Shown here: piece by piece, positions 12,217 through 23,910 of the stretch
How positions within the stretch are numbered: position 1 is the stretch's first letter
Layout: each line of letters begins with the position of its first letter
NCBI GenBank assembly: GCA_022836615.1
Contig: MU405236.1
Span: 124,001-188,000, forward strand
Origin: Annulohypoxylon bovei var. microspora
Lineage: Eukaryota > Ascomycota > Sordariomycetes > Xylariales > Hypoxylaceae
Direction of reading: 5' to 3'
Length of the DNA stretch: 64,000 nucleotides
Translations under genes and position numbers: made by a program
Notes under the pieces: model-generated
Told to the model about the DNA's origin: nothing
The model's database searches: none
Seen by the model: only the letters and a program-made list of their open reading frames with translations

Positions 12217-13329
12217 CTAGTCCTGTCCCATATCCTTGGCAGCGATTCGTCCCCAATCTGACTCGTATGGGTAGAATTTTCCAGCCATATGATTCACGAA
12301 GAGCATCATGTGATGTTTCACATCCCCCATCCATTCGTCAACCCCCTCTTGGAAATCGTCTTCGGAGCGGCGTAGGAAATCGGCAGCGAAGGTCGGGTAT
12401 CGCTCGTCGAAGAAACGCTTGTCAACTAAGGTCTTGAGATAGTTGCGGCCGGCTCGCTCGTGGGCGCGGTGTGATAGAATGCCTTCGCTCACTACGAAAT
12501 TCTGGGGAGGTGGGAAGAAATTGGATCGATCGAGGTCGTCTGTCTCGGTCACGGGGTAGTGGCATGGGGCGGCCTCGACTGTACCATTACAGTCGTTCAT
12601 GTACTTGTCGTACGGGCTGATGAGGTCGGGAAAGCCGAATTGGCTACCAGTCATGTCGATGACCCACTTCTCCTGTTCAATCTGGACGGCCACTATGGTG
12701 TGGAGAGGATAGTCGTCGGCGGGTCTCTCCGGGTCGTCTACGTGGGTGATGAATCTTGCCAGCACACGTGGCTTCGCGTCCACGCAAAGCAGTTCCATGC
12801 TTGAAGCGACACCTTTTTCTGTGTAAGTCATACTAGTTCTAGTTTCATATAGGAGTTGTTGCTTACCTTTCAAAAGTTGGCCAGCCAGGGGACCGCAGAT
12901 GCTTGCAGAAGCATTGCAGTTTTGGATGGAGAGCGCGGCTTCCTTGTCCTCTTCGCTAGCGGCGACATCGTCTGGGAATGGATAGTACCATGTGCACGCC
13001 GCAACATGTCCCGTATCCATGAGAAGATGAAGTTCGTCATTGTGGGCAATGATTGCTACCAGGGGTCTGCCGTATAAGCACCCTCGAAACGATATGAATG
13101 TAGTCTTCATCAAGATAGCGGCTCGTAGTAAATGCTTTCGTTTAATTCGGAGATCACATACGACCTTGTGGATTGGCACGTGTCGCTGCTGGCAGATCGA
13201 GTTGCAGTACACGTCGGAGGGTTCATCATCTTGATACTTAGGCACATTGTGACAGCTTACGCATATCCAGGGATCGATGAGCGGTTGGTTACCGCAGTTG
13301 GCACACGTGCGAGAGCTAGTGGTCGCCAT
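12217..13329 (-). CDS. MYND-type zinc-finger protein
   Basis: The N-terminus has Cys pairs in the MYND pattern: CANCG, CVSCH, YCNSICQQRH and HKVVC, within residues 9 to about 58. This is a protein-interaction zinc finger. The remaining 300 residues are a fungal domain of unknown function, with TWYYPFPDD and VVSEGILSHRAHERAGRNYLKTLVD as recognisable blocks. I chose the ATG at 13329, just before the finger; the frame is open further upstream to 13449, but that extension looks like 5' UTR (Gln-rich, no motif). Bases 12819-12866 form a 48-nt GTAAGC...ACACAG stretch that preserves frame. Spliced, the protein is 354 residues; retained, it is 370. Function is unknown. Confidence 0.85.
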   Translation of the reverse strand: MATTSSRTCANCGNQPLIDPWICVSCHNVPKYQDDEPSDVYCNSICQQRHVPIHKVVCDLRIKRKHLLRAAILMKTTFISFRGCLYGRPLVAIIAHNDELHLLMDTGHVAACTWYYPFPDDVAASEEDKEAALSIQNCNASASICGPLAGQLLKGKQQLLYETRTSMTYTEKGVASSMELLCVDAKPRVLARFITHVDDPERPADDYPLHTIVAVQIEQEKWVIDMTGSQFGFPDLISPYDKYMNDCNGTVEAAPCHYPVTETDDLDRSNFFPPPQNFVVSEGILSHRAHERAGRNYLKTLVDKRFFDERYPTFAADFLRRSEDDFQEGVDEWMGDVKHHMMLFVNHMAGKFYPYESDWGRIAAKDMGQD

Positions 13330-14712
13330 GATTTGACGTTGTTGTTGCTGTGTTGAAGAGAAAGATTGAATTTGCAACTTTACCTGAATGTAAACATTAG
13401 GTATTGTGGGAAAACAAATCTCAACTGATACAGAGTTGAGATCACCCAAGGTGGTCTATGTAATTGCTTGTAGCTAATACGACTCATAGGGCGATCTACT
13501 TTGACTGAAGTTGAATCCCTAGCTACGATACGCAGACAAGAAACTCGGTTCTTGTCGTTTCACGATTCTCGTTCATTTTATAACGGCATTGTTACCTTAC
13601 CTACATACATACCTAGGTATCAACTAACAAGTTTGTAGAAGGCGCTGACCACCATTGGTAAAGACTATTTTATAAGCGGTTGGCTGAGTATCGTATCTAG
13701 AGGGTCACGATATACGTTCTCGACATCAATATAAAAATATTTTACCCCAGTAGAAAATGAGCTTACCTACTCACAATTCATTGGGTCAAAATCATTACAA
13801 CGAATCTATTGTCTACTAAGGTACCTGAGTAAATGTTTAATGAAACTGACTTACATTAGTTAAGGCTACATACATAGTAAATGGACATCGGTGTTTGTTA
13901 TGTCGGTAGGATAGTTTCTTTACCCCTTAAAACGAACTAGGTACTCACTATAAACGTAAAATCTACAAAATGTTAAATGTACCAAATCTTGACTAGTAGT
14001 GCTTCAATCTAGGTTAATATTATGCCAGTGGATGATCTTAAGGATCACCTTCATCATGAGTATCTAATATATTTACTAGTGATATTTGTATAAAAATATG
14101 AATTTTTGAAACGCGAAATAATAGCAGAAATTATTTTTGAATGTATTCACTGGGTTTACATTTATAGAGGTTACCAATGGGTTATTATTTGCTAGGACAT
14201 GATTTTATATTATTCCTACTCCCTTGGCGTTCTTCCGTAGCTTCTTGCATCCCTAGATCATAGTCTACTTTTAAGGGGGGATATTATGTAAGCTTGGATA
14301 GGTAGGTAGGTAGAAATCAAAACGGGCACCTCCGCGCTATTTTGCGGGGGAGTCATCTCATATCTGCCAAAGGGAGCTAATAGCTCCGTTTCGTTTTGGA
14401 AACTCCGATAAAGAAAATACATCGATCAAATCCAAAGAAATACATCTAGACGATTAGTTTGGGAAACAGACCTAGGAGTAACTAAATAGTATGCCCCAAG
14501 ATAGCTTCAACCCGAGGCGACATTGTGTTACTAATGTTAAACGAACTTAGCAACTCCGTTAGGTTAGACCTTGGCAAATAAAATAGCCTAGGACCGCCGG
14601 ACCATCATCGGCAAGGATTCCTGTGTCTATAAAGCAGCTTCTATTCCCCGATTCCAGGAAGTCTTATTAAACTTGAAGCAAGTGATTACTCGCCGTGACT
14701 CGAGATTTCATC
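13330..14712. other. Intergenic region between divergent MYND and DUF1349 genes
   Basis: 1.4 kb shared 5' region of two divergently transcribed genes. It is AT-rich with no motif I can assign and no supportable ORF. Confidence 0.6.
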
Positions 14713-15541
14713 ATGAACACGACTAGGACCTCCTTTATCCTCGAAGCTCCGCCTAATACGGACATCTGGAGGAAGCCGCCAGGCACAGACGTTTTCAGTG
14801 GTAATGAATCTCCACGCTTCTCCGCTGGCCGCTTACTGACGTCAACTAGTTCCCGTCACTAACACCGTCTCGGGCCCTCTCAAGAAGTTTCAATCAGCCC
14901 GCGTCACCTTCTGGGCCGACTGGACTGAACGATATGACCAAGCAGGTCTTCTACTGGTGCCAAAGCGCCTGTCTGATAGTACTGCCACCCCGCCCGAGAA
15001 ATGGATCAAGACGGGCATCGAGTTCTACTTCGGAAAGCCGCAGCTTAGCACGGTAGGCTGCGACCGCTTTGCCGACTGGAGCGTCGCGCCCCTGACACTG
15101 GCGGAAAACGAGACTGAACCCGCGAAGGCAGGAGGTGTCACTATTGAGGTCGTTCGTGAGGCCGATGAGCTAGGCAAGAGCTTTTGGGTATACCGGCTTG
15201 TGCTTGACAAGGAGGGTAGCGTCATCGACAGGATCCCACTGCGGGTACGTAATCTTATACGTTCTACCCCCTTTTACCGTCTCGGGGATTGAAATCATTT
15301 CATCAAGATGTCTGAGGGGACACTTCCGATGCAAACTTGAATTACCTAAATCTTCCACCTTAAGAAAAATTTACTAATTCTGATTGTTTAGGAGATATGT
15401 TGGGTACTCGCAGATGAGGATGAGTCCGGTAGCGAGGAATGGACTCTAGATATAAGCCCGCTTGTGGCTCGCCCAGAGAAGAACGCAACTGAGTCTCTCA
15501 GTGTTAACTTCAAATCATTCGAGGTTCAATGGTTATCTTGA
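14713..15541 (+). CDS. DUF1349 (concanavalin A-like fold) protein
   Basis: Three exons, 14713-14800, 14850-15244 and 15392-15541, encode 210 residues. The middle exon carries the DUF1349 core: RVTFWADWTERYDQAGLLL, then EKWIKTGIEF and FADWSVAPL, followed by FWVYRL. This family, called 'regulation of enolase 1' after a yeast member, adopts a beta-sandwich lectin-like fold. Its biochemical role is not established. No signal peptide is seen, so it is probably cytosolic. Both introns preserve frame and use GTAATG...CTAG and GTACGT...TTTAG ends. Length matches the family (about 200 residues). Confidence 0.85.
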
Positions 15542-15991
15542 TAGACAGGAGCGGCGCACATCAAGACAGATTCCAATCCGACATTTCTCTTAATACTGAA
15601 CTTTGCTTCGGAAAGGGCCTGGCTTTGGTCTACTTCGCAGAGGTCGGATTTTGGCCGGATTGCTGTCCTTCGTGACACGTGGGTACACATTTAAGTGAGC
15701 TTGCGCGAACCTCATCTCTATGATACACGATACGCTCATCCATCTCATTCATTAGTGACCTGCCCTCAATTTGGTGTAATCGATAGCCTTCATCGTCACA
15801 TATAACTGGTCTCAAATGAACAGGACGCGTGTTCCCGATGCCTACAATACACACACATCAGTGACTTGAGCTTTTAATTTCTTTAATATAATTTGTATAG
15901 TTTCCAAGAATTCGGAACCCGTGTTTCCCTTCCACTCCGATCAACATAGATGTTAGAACTAGATTAACAAATTTCATACAGGTTATTCATT
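15542..15991. other. Intergenic stretch
   Basis: 450 bp with no recognised feature, between the DUF1349 stop and the next small ORF. A short antisense open frame (15630-15854) shows no motif. Confidence 0.5.
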
Positions 15992-16423
15992 ATGAACACT
16001 TACTCTCTAGTAGCCCAGGCGCTCCTTGGAGTAATGCCACATATCAATTTAGCCCTAGTTGGCGGAAACGACTCCTCTTCAATAGAATCAGCCGCATCAA
16101 CTGCTGCTCTCACCAATAGCACCAATAATACTAACAGTATCTTCGAAACTTCGACTGCCAACATCCCTAGTCTCATGTCTATGTCGATAACGCGTTTCGT
16201 TACTACCCAGATTGTGGTAGATATTGTGCAAAGTAGCGATGGCACTACGTCTTCGGAGCAGCTAGTGGACAGTGAGATACCAAGGATTACTATCGACACA
16301 ATCATAGCTGCTGTCCGGCCGCAAGAGATTACGGTGGCTAGTTCCAAAAGGATGACGACAGCTACAGCTGCGCCTAGACCATCTGATGTCTCTTTTCCTA
16401 CCTTAGTAACGTCTACGGATTAA
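15992..16423 (+). CDS. Small Ser/Thr-rich hypothetical protein
   Basis: A single-exon ORF of 143 residues, ATG at 15992. The first 25 residues are moderately hydrophobic but have no clear cleavage motif. The rest is rich in Ser, Thr, Ala and Asn (for example AALTNSTNNTNS), resembling linker or cell-surface stalk sequence. I do not recognise a family. The opposite strand is also open over most of the length, so a chance ORF remains possible. It may also be a fragment of a larger secreted protein. Confidence 0.4.
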   Translation: MNTYSLVAQALLGVMPHINLALVGGNDSSSIESAASTAALTNSTNNTNSIFETSTANIPSLMSMSITRFVTTQIVVDIVQSSDGTTSSEQLVDSEIPRITIDTIIAAVRPQEITVASSKRMTTATAAPRPSDVSFPTLVTSTD

Positions 16424-17131
16424 TAGTGTGAGTGCATGGGTTAAGGTGCGTGGGGGATGTGGCGGCGTTTGATGTATCCGAAAGGATTGGGGGTATAGTG
16501 ATTTAGGTGGTGGTCGGAATGTTTACTACCTAGGTACCTATGTATGCATGTGGTCTGCAACGAAAAATACAGTTCTCCTTAATGAGATCTATTCAACGTT
16601 ATTTGATGCCTTAGTACTTGAAAGGTAGTTCTGGAGGTGTCTCAGGCACCTGATAGGCTGGTACCAGATGGATTTGTCGTTTTCCAACCCGTTCTTATTT
16701 ACGTAGGTATGTAGGTAGCAAACGCTCTTGCTTCCCGTATTAGTGGTGTTGCTAGGTAATAGCGTTGGGGTGATGTTGTTAGCGGTGCGATAATTTAAAA
16801 GTTTAAGTTTATTTAAGCTCCGTTGGATCCATGCATTTTTATTACGCACCCGAACCTTCCACCATGAATTGCCTAGGTGAAGTACTCATTTATATGGCTA
16901 TTTAGGTAGGTACATCCATGCGTTAGGCAATCGCAGTCATCGCTGGCGCAAAGGCGCTTTTGTGTAACCTATTTCAAGGTGCCCCGTGCTCCTCTAGTAT
17001 TTATTTATTAGCTACCTCCCGACGCGTTCTTTTTCGCGTTCGCGTTTGTAACTTTTAAGACCACTTCCGCAAAGGTAACATTCGCGAACTTCGTTATCTA
17101 AACCCCGACTACGGGGTTGAGAAATTTCGCC
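16424..17131. other. Intergenic stretch
   Basis: 700 bp without a supportable gene; a TAGGTACCTA palindrome lies at 16531. The right end is the presumed promoter of the DUF7918 gene. Confidence 0.5.
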
Positions 17132-18348
17132 ATGGCAATCATAGAGGGGCGCCCCGGTATTGGAGTCACCGTGGTCGTCGCCGGACGTGATGCCACCGAA
17201 TACAATGATCCTGATGCGTTGGAACATCAGCCAAATGAAGCCGCAAGCTGCCTTACTTCGACAAAGTACATTGAATGCATCGACGGTGCCAATTTCAGTG
17301 TTAACTATCACGTGTCGGAATATCACAATTGGGGTTATCGAGGTCACTCTCTTCGGTTTGATCTTAAGGTTGATGGCATTTTGGTTTTCTCTCGCATAAC
17401 AGAAAAACATCACCTAATTGATGGTCATACGATTGCTAAGATCTACGAAAAAGAATCCTACAACAGAGAAACACGGCAATGGAGTGGCCAGAAATTCAAG
17501 TTCTCTGCTATCACTACTGGTATAATATACTGTGCTTTACATGGATACGGAGATAACAGGCTAACATATATGTGCTTTAGTTGACGATGTGAAAAAAGAT
17601 CGCGTCGAAGGCGACATGAAGATTGCTAAAGATCTCGGTATTATTGAGGTGAAGGTCTATCGGTGTATTAACAAGGGTGATTGTGGTCCCTCTAATCATG
17701 GTCATAATGCCATTAAATCTATTGGACGTGAGCTATCCGAGAAGGCTCTTAAGGGTAAAGCGATATCGCATGGAACATCGTGAGTCCCTCGAACTGAAAG
17801 ATAGAATCCATACGTTATTGCTAATCATGCCTCATTCAAGCTTTTCATCGCCAAATATAATCAAAACACCTAGGTTCGTTGATGCTACGCTCCTCGCCGA
17901 GGACAACGGACCAATCGCAGTGTTCCGATTTCACTATAGATCGAGAGGTACGAAAGAGAAAAGATGGCAGATTTTGTTTGTTTCTTGGACGGCCTTGAGC
18001 TGACTTGTTAGATGCTCTTAAACGTGAGATGATTATTCCTCGAACCCCGTCCCGAAGCCCAACTTCAAGACCAGATATCGCCCGCATGTCGCGTGCCGAA
18101 GTGGAACGGCTAGCCCAAGAACGACTCGAACAGCTGCAGGTATGTATGAGATTATCTTATGTTGGTGATGAATCTTATTGGCTAACTTGGATTAGGAGGA
18201 CGGCAACGTGAAGCAGGAGCGCAAGCCTATCATTAAGCGAGAATTGAAACGCCGGGCAAGCGAAGTTATCGACTTGAGCGACGAAAATGCACAATTCTCT
18301 CGACGCTCCAAACCCAAGCCAGAATTTATTGATCTGACGGACGATTAA
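17132..18348 (+). CDS. DUF7918 family protein with C-terminal SUMO-interacting-like motifs
   Basis: Five exons: 17132-17519, 17581-17779, 17874-17947, 18012-18139 and 18196-18348, giving 313 residues. The N-terminal two thirds match the fungal DUF7918 pattern: PGIGVTVVVAGRDATEYNDP, then STKYIECIDGANFSV, ALKGKAISHGTS, and finally DNGPIAVFRFHYRSR and IIPRTPSRSP. The function of this family is unknown. The last exon encodes EVIDLSDE and, at the extreme C-terminus, EFIDLTDD, both close to the hydrophobic-core-plus-acid pattern of SUMO-interacting motifs. A Lys/Arg-rich stretch (KQERKPIIKRELKRR) lies just before and could be a nuclear localisation signal. All four junctions keep frame. A nuclear role is inferred, not shown. 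Confidence 0.85.
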
Positions 18349-18810
18349 GCATGCACATGTGTATGGGGAATTGGGGTACATATCACATATTCTTAGACTC
18401 TGCTGGATTGTACGGCCACCTAGGTACTTAATAACAGACTACCTAGATAATAACTTTGACATTTGTGTGAAGATCCAGTTCATATAAACTTGAGAAACCC
18501 CCACGACTTAAGATATCAGGAGGGTACTGTACCTAAGTTGTGAGATCCCGGTGTCACTATATGAAAAGCCACATGGCTAGAACTACCTGAGCAGCTGAGC
18601 TGGTCAACTAGTAGTCCCTTGCGTCGGTCTAACCCCAACCAATTTTCAGCTCCCCACTTGCCAACAAGGACCGCCAATTCACCAATTACCTACACCCAGT
18701 AAGTACCTACCTACCTAATAGGTAGCTTAATTTTTCCCACAACATCGAAACTCACATCCATCTCTCTGCTTCACTTACAGCCACCTAGCTATTGAACGCC
18801 GACGATCAAC
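18349..18810. other. Intergenic stretch, promoter side of PHS1
   Basis: 460 bp between the DUF7918 stop and the PHS1 start codon. It contains CTACCTACC-type runs near 18700-18720 and no other recognisable element. Confidence 0.5.
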
Positions 18811-19770
18811 ATGGCCGACGCAGCGAAACCCGTAAAGAAGGCATCGCCGATAAAGAACGGCTACCTAATCCTCTACAATGCCGTGTCGGCCGTCCTCTGG
18901 CTCACCGTGCTCGGCCGCGTCGTCGGCGCCAACCTGACGGGCGGGCCCTTGCTGGTATACCCGACCGTCGGCGAGTTCTGCAAATGGACGCAGACGTTGG
19001 CCGGCATGGAGATCTTGCACTCGCTTCTAGGTATGTTTTGTCTACCGTTCTGTTCTGTTCTGGGTACTCGAAGAAGCCTCGCGTTTGTATTGCGGGCGTG
19101 GACTTCTATCTCCCTCTCTTCCCTCTACCCTTTGCCCAATTGGCTGCAGATTACCATAAATCCGTATACGTAGCTAGTATATCGAATGCTTGCTAACCGA
19201 TTACAATACGAATAGGCGTTGTTCGCGCCCCTCTCTTCACGACCTTCATGCAAGTCTTCAGCCGGTACGCGATCGTATGGGGTGTAACCGGCCTCTTCCC
19301 CGAACTCGCCCTCGGCAGCGATAGCGGCAACAGCTACTCTAGCCTGGCCTACTCGTCGATGCTCGTCGCCTGGGCCTCGACTGAGATAATCCGGTATTCG
19401 TACTTCGCGCTGTCGCTGTCGTCGGGCGGGAAGCCGCCGTACGCCCTACACTGGCTGCGATACCACGCCTTCTTTATCTTGTATCCTGTTGGCATATCTA
19501 GTGAGGCGTACCTGATTTGGCGTGCCGTCGAGCCTGCTAAGGAGGCGGTCAGCCCGCTATATTCGACGGTGCTTTTTGGATATGTGGCGTTGGTGTACCC
19601 TCCGGGTAAGTACAATCCGTCGTTTGCTGGTCGTTGGGACGTAATAATTGCTAACGATAGGAACTATAGCGGCGTATATCCTATACACACACATGATGGC
19701 CCAGAGAAGGAAGGTCATGAAGGCTACTAAGACCTCGAACAAGGCATCGGACAAGAAGACCTCAAAATAG
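18811..19770 (+). CDS. PHS1: Very-long-chain (3R)-3-hydroxyacyl-CoA dehydratase
   Basis: Removes water from 3-hydroxyacyl-CoA in the third step of the endoplasmic reticulum fatty-acid elongation cycle, supplying very-long-chain acids for sphingolipids. Three exons (18811-19030, 19216-19605, 19661-19770) encode 239 residues. Family blocks are YLILYNAVSAVLWL, MEILHSLLGVVRAP, FSRYAIVWG, WASTEIIRYSYFAL and YHAFFILYPVGISSE. The catalytic Tyr and Glu of the family fall in the last two blocks (IRYSYF and GISSE). The C-terminus is Lys-rich (KKTSK), fitting ER retention. Several transmembrane helices are evident. Both introns keep frame. It converges on the hydrolase gene with a 169-bp gap. Confidence 0.95.
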
Positions 19771-19939
19771 AGCTAGGAAATCTTTCTGCCATATAGCACG
19801 ATATAATAGCGGGTTTCAAGGCTATCTGAACGGAATAATATATTTATGAATAATCAAACGGATAGAGTATCGTATAGACGATCGTCCTAGGTATCAAATC
19901 AAACGTACACCAAAGTTACACCTCGTACACTTTGTACAA

Positions 19940-21289
19940 TCACCCTTGAATTGCATCGCGCGTGCTTGTTTCATACCACTCGTTGCGCGTCCAGCGTACG
20001 ATCAAGTGCTTTGCATCCTCAGATAGCTTGCGATATCCGGGGTTCTCCTTAGGTTCGAACATAGCTTTGCACATGTCAGTCGACGCACCTCGTCGGAGAA
20101 AGGAATAGTGCTAGACAATGAAAGGGAAGCAGGGGAACAAAAAGAAACCAAACTCACCCATATGCGCCCCGATCTCATCCTTCGTCTTGTCATTTATAGC
20201 TTCCAACCACAACCCGGCATCCTTCTTCGCGGGCAGGTTGCAAAAAGTGCGCTGGTTCCCCATGACGGTGCCCACCATGCTAACCTGCTTCGACGATGCC
20301 GCACGCCCGAGCCGGGTATATAGGTTCGCAAATCCGACGCCTAGATCTTTGTGGAGTTTGACCATGCGCGTCACTCTCGTCCTAAGCTCCGCCCCTCGCG
20401 CTAGACACCCCACGAATTCTAGATGGGAGCTAACCCACGTCCACCCCGAGTTGAGCTGATCGCGGTTCATATAGGCCGCCGCGCCACCCGCCGCGATGGC
20501 ACCTGCTGCTCCGGCGATCACTGCGACGCGGCCCCAACCCCAGCCGTTTTCTTGCTTCTTGTCTTTCGCTGGTTCTGGGGCGGGGAGCGCCGCGGGTGGT
20601 TTCTTCGTGCTACTGCTACCGGATGCCTGGTTGTAGTTGCCCCAGAAGATATTCGACAGCCCGCTAAGCTGCGTCATCGCGGCGGTTGCGCTGTTAATAT
20701 GGCCCTCGGCGCCGTGGGCGACAACTCCAGGAGATATGCCTAAGAACGGGGTGTCGAAAGCTAACACGCCCTGGATATAAGGAAACATGAGACCGCTAGT
20801 TAGCGGCTCGCCGACATTGGGCGCGGTGCTGTCGCCATCGTCTTGGGAGATGGGGATTTCGGAAGCGATCGATATGGCGGTCTCGGCGGCGACAATGCCG
20901 CCCATGGAGTGGCCTATGAGAATGACACGGACGGAGGGATCGACGGTCGGGGAGTGCGTGCCGTTGGCAACCTCGAGGTCGATGACTTTGTTTAGCAGCC
21001 AGTCGCGGAACCGACCGACGCACTCGTGCAGGTCGCCTCGGGTCTCATAGCGCGGATAGGTAATGGCTCGGACGGAGACTTTTGGTAGAGCGGTGCGGAC
21101 GAGGGCGGCGATATGTTGGGCGAACTCGGACTTCTCGCCAAAGGTATGGTCATTCCCCTTTTATACCGTCAGTTAGAAACAGGAAAAGGAGAAAGAGGAA
21201 GACTGAGAAATGGCGAAGGAAGAAAGAAAACAACGGCAGATTATTACCTTGAATCCATGAATAAAACACAACAACAGTGTCTTCTTCAT
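19940..21289 (-). CDS. Alpha/beta-hydrolase (GHSMG lipase/esterase-like)
   Basis: Three exons, 21289-21248, 21157-20158 and 20064-19940, give 388 residues. The start CFIHGFKGNDHTFGE is the oxyanion-loop block of this fungal hydrolase group (DUF676/lipase-like), and LIGHSMGGIVAAE holds the nucleophile Ser. The late block GAHMAMFEPKENPGY probably carries the catalytic His. A Gly/Ala-rich hydrophobic segment after KKQENGWGWG (about 20 residues) could be a membrane anchor inserted in the cap region. Substrate is unknown; a lipid or ester is likely. The first exon is only 42 nt. It is tandem with thymine 7-hydroxylase but no pathway link is evident. Confidence 0.85.
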
Positions 21290-21882
21290 CTTGTGTCCCC
21301 ATCGAGAAGGAAATATAGGAAGTAAGATTTGAAGAGGCGAGGGTTGAGATGGAAAGTTTCAGATAACCTTGAAGGTACGGGTACGACTTAGTACTACTGA
21401 CTTAGTGCTACCAGCACTAAATCTTAGTTGAGTAGGGCTGTGGGATCAGCGCTGGAAGGCACCCTGATCCACTATGACCCGATGGTTCGTCCTTTCTGAG
21501 ATGACGTTTCTTCAGCAGGTGGGTCCACCTATGATTCCCCTATTTTAGAGCATCTTTATGAACAAGAGTGTTTAAATACATAATCCACAAGCCTTGTCGA
21601 TTTTTTGATTCGCTTAAACTCATTTAAATAACAGGATCTTCAAGAGAAAACCGAGTTTACATTCATGTTGGTTCGTTCAATGTCGAGCCTGAAAACGCAA
21701 TAAACCTCAAATAGGAGTAAAGTCCGATATCAGGAACCTCCACCGACCCAATATCTGATCTCCACGACTTCAGGTCCGGTCGATCATTGAATACAGCTGT
21801 ACACCATCCTGCCCATCCTGTCCACCCCGACCATCCCATCATGAGATCTTCACGAGACATAACCGGCTTATTGAGACTAGTA
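21290..21882. other. Intergenic stretch
   Basis: 590 bp between the hydrolase start and the thymine 7-hydroxylase stop, both on the minus strand. No gene or clear repeat was seen. Confidence 0.5.
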
Positions 21883-23020
21883 TCAGTAAGTAGCCGTCAA
21901 TCTCTGGACTAGGTATTGACCGCTATTGATTCCCTCGTACTTCCTCTCCGTCTCGGCGGCGTAGGTTCCGGGAATGGCTTCGATATAGCGATTGAAATTT
22001 GGATTGCAGAAATATCTTGAAGCACAGTTATTAATACTCATCTCATCCTTGGAGTCAAATGGGGCTAGATGCACATACGCGATACTATATCTAGCCGGAT
22101 AGGCATCACCGTCGCCCGATGGCGGTTCTACTACACGATGGATGGTACTCTTGATGTTATCGTTGCTCCACCTTGCTAGGAGGTCGCCGGCGTTCACCAC
22201 ACAGGTATCCTCGATAGGCGTCGCATCGACGAAGACGCCTGTCGGGCTCCGGACCTGCAAACCGCCGCGAGCATCTTGGAAGAGTAGGGTGATGGAGCCG
22301 TAGTCGCTGTGCGCCCCAGCGCGAACTTGGCCCGGGTTGATGGTGAAGACATCCTTCTTGACCTCGGGGTAGTGAAGAAGTCGTAGGGTATTATCCCCGA
22401 GATCGGTGTAACCGTCAAACCACGTCTCGTCGATATCTAGGCCGACAGCTATGGCACGCATGACTTCCATATGCAGTTCCTTGCATTTATCGTGGAAGCC
22501 AAGCATCGTCTCCTTGAATCCCGCCAGCTCTCCTTCCTCGGCCGGCCAGTGGTTTGGATAGTCGGGTACGCCCTCGCGACCGATCTCCAGGCTCTCCTTT
22601 AGGTCAGGCGCAGCATCTCTCAGTTTCTTAACGTCGTTTATGTCCGTCAGCGTCGTGGTCTTCTCGCGGCCCGGGGCAGAGTAACCTCTGTTCGCCTCTG
22701 GCGTCAACCAGCAGTGAGACATCTTGGTCTCGGTGGGCAGCCTAAAGTACTTCGCCGAAGTCTGGAACACATACTTGCGATATTCGGACGTGATGGGCAG
22801 GCCCTTCAGATAGATGAATCCAGCAGTTTGGAAGCCATGGAGGATAGCCTTGGCCGTCTCCCTCCTCTGCTCCGGATTCCCGTCCAGGAAACGGGAGAAG
22901 TCAATAAGCTAAGTGTTTTCTATGCTTAGTCACTCGTTCTCTTAGCTTAGGGTGAAGTACTTGTCCCGTGAGACCTACTGGGATAACGAGGCCCTCACTT
23001 TTCACTGCTGCTGATTCCAT
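21883..23020 (-). CDS. Thymine 7-hydroxylase (thymine dioxygenase, Fe(II)/2-oxoglutarate)
   Basis: Oxidises the thymine methyl group three times, through 5-hydroxymethyl- and 5-formyluracil, to uracil-5-carboxylate. Three exons: 23020-22979, 22908-22079 and 22015-21883, giving 334 residues, essentially the length of the characterised Neurospora enzyme. The iron triad reads H214-x-D216 (GAHSDYGS) and H271 (TIHRVV); R287 in ARYS binds 2-oxoglutarate. The VIPLIDFSRFL start and the RKYEGINSGQYLVQRL end also match that enzyme closely. Intron 2 (22016-22078, 63 nt) is frame-neutral with no stop. I infer it because removing it restores the family block SIAYFCNPN. Divergent to the decarboxylase at 23911, which acts on its product. 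Confidence 0.95.
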
Positions 23021-23910
23021 TGTTGCTTTCAGCTCAAGAGACGTACAGAGAGATGCCACCAAACTATTTTCGTATCAGCGGGGATTAGGCGTTCACGCAA
23101 GATTAGACGAGCTTAGCTGGAGTATGATTCAACGCAAATAAAGACAAGAAAATAGTATCCTCTCACTTACGGTAGGTTGTGTCGTCAAGTCAAACTACGA
23201 TATCTTATTTAAACTGAGTGGAATCCGGCCGCCTCCGATAGAATATGGACCCTTGTGAGAGTCCAAATTTGTAAGATCGTTTGGTCCCTTTTCAAGGTCT
23301 TAAAGCGTCCTTATCAATCAGCCAATCCGAATCTGGATGAAACGATACAACTTAGTCTTCAATTCAACCTAGTACACACATACGTGACTAATAACATCGA
23401 AGGAACTCGGAGAATGCAGCCGGTTATCACCTGCATACGTCGGATATACAAGACGTCTTATATAATACCGGATAGCCCCACAATAGATAAGATGCCTCCA
23501 TCTAGATGCAAAGATAAGGGCTCCGAGAAAGAGACCAGTGGTGGGGTACTACTACCTGCCTACATAGGTACGACATACAAGATCCAAGGTTCGATCGACC
23601 CATTTAGTAAGATATATGGTTTATTGTATCTTGGTTCTAGCCTGTACGTATGTTCCTGCACTCCCATAAGACGATAACTTGCATGTAGCATAAGAAACCT
23701 AAAATAGGGGTTGTTTAAAGACATCAGAAGATAAAGACGTAGGTAGAGAAGCGAATACTGACAAATTAATCCTAATAGGAACGTCCCAGTGCGACGGTTG
23801 TCTCGTGACAGACTCATCTACTTTCAAATTTCTATATCGCTTCGTCTATAGATACACAGAGTAATCATTTATTTCGTCGAGATAGACTGGGATCGTGGAA
23901 AGCTGACACG
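23021..23910. promoter_or_regulatory. Shared divergent promoter of the thymine-salvage pair
   Basis: 890 bp separating the start codons of thymine 7-hydroxylase (minus) and uracil-5-carboxylate decarboxylase (plus). The palindromic TTATATAA near 23459-23466 lies roughly midway. No specific factor site can be assigned. Co-regulation is inferred from geometry and pathway. Confidence 0.6.
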
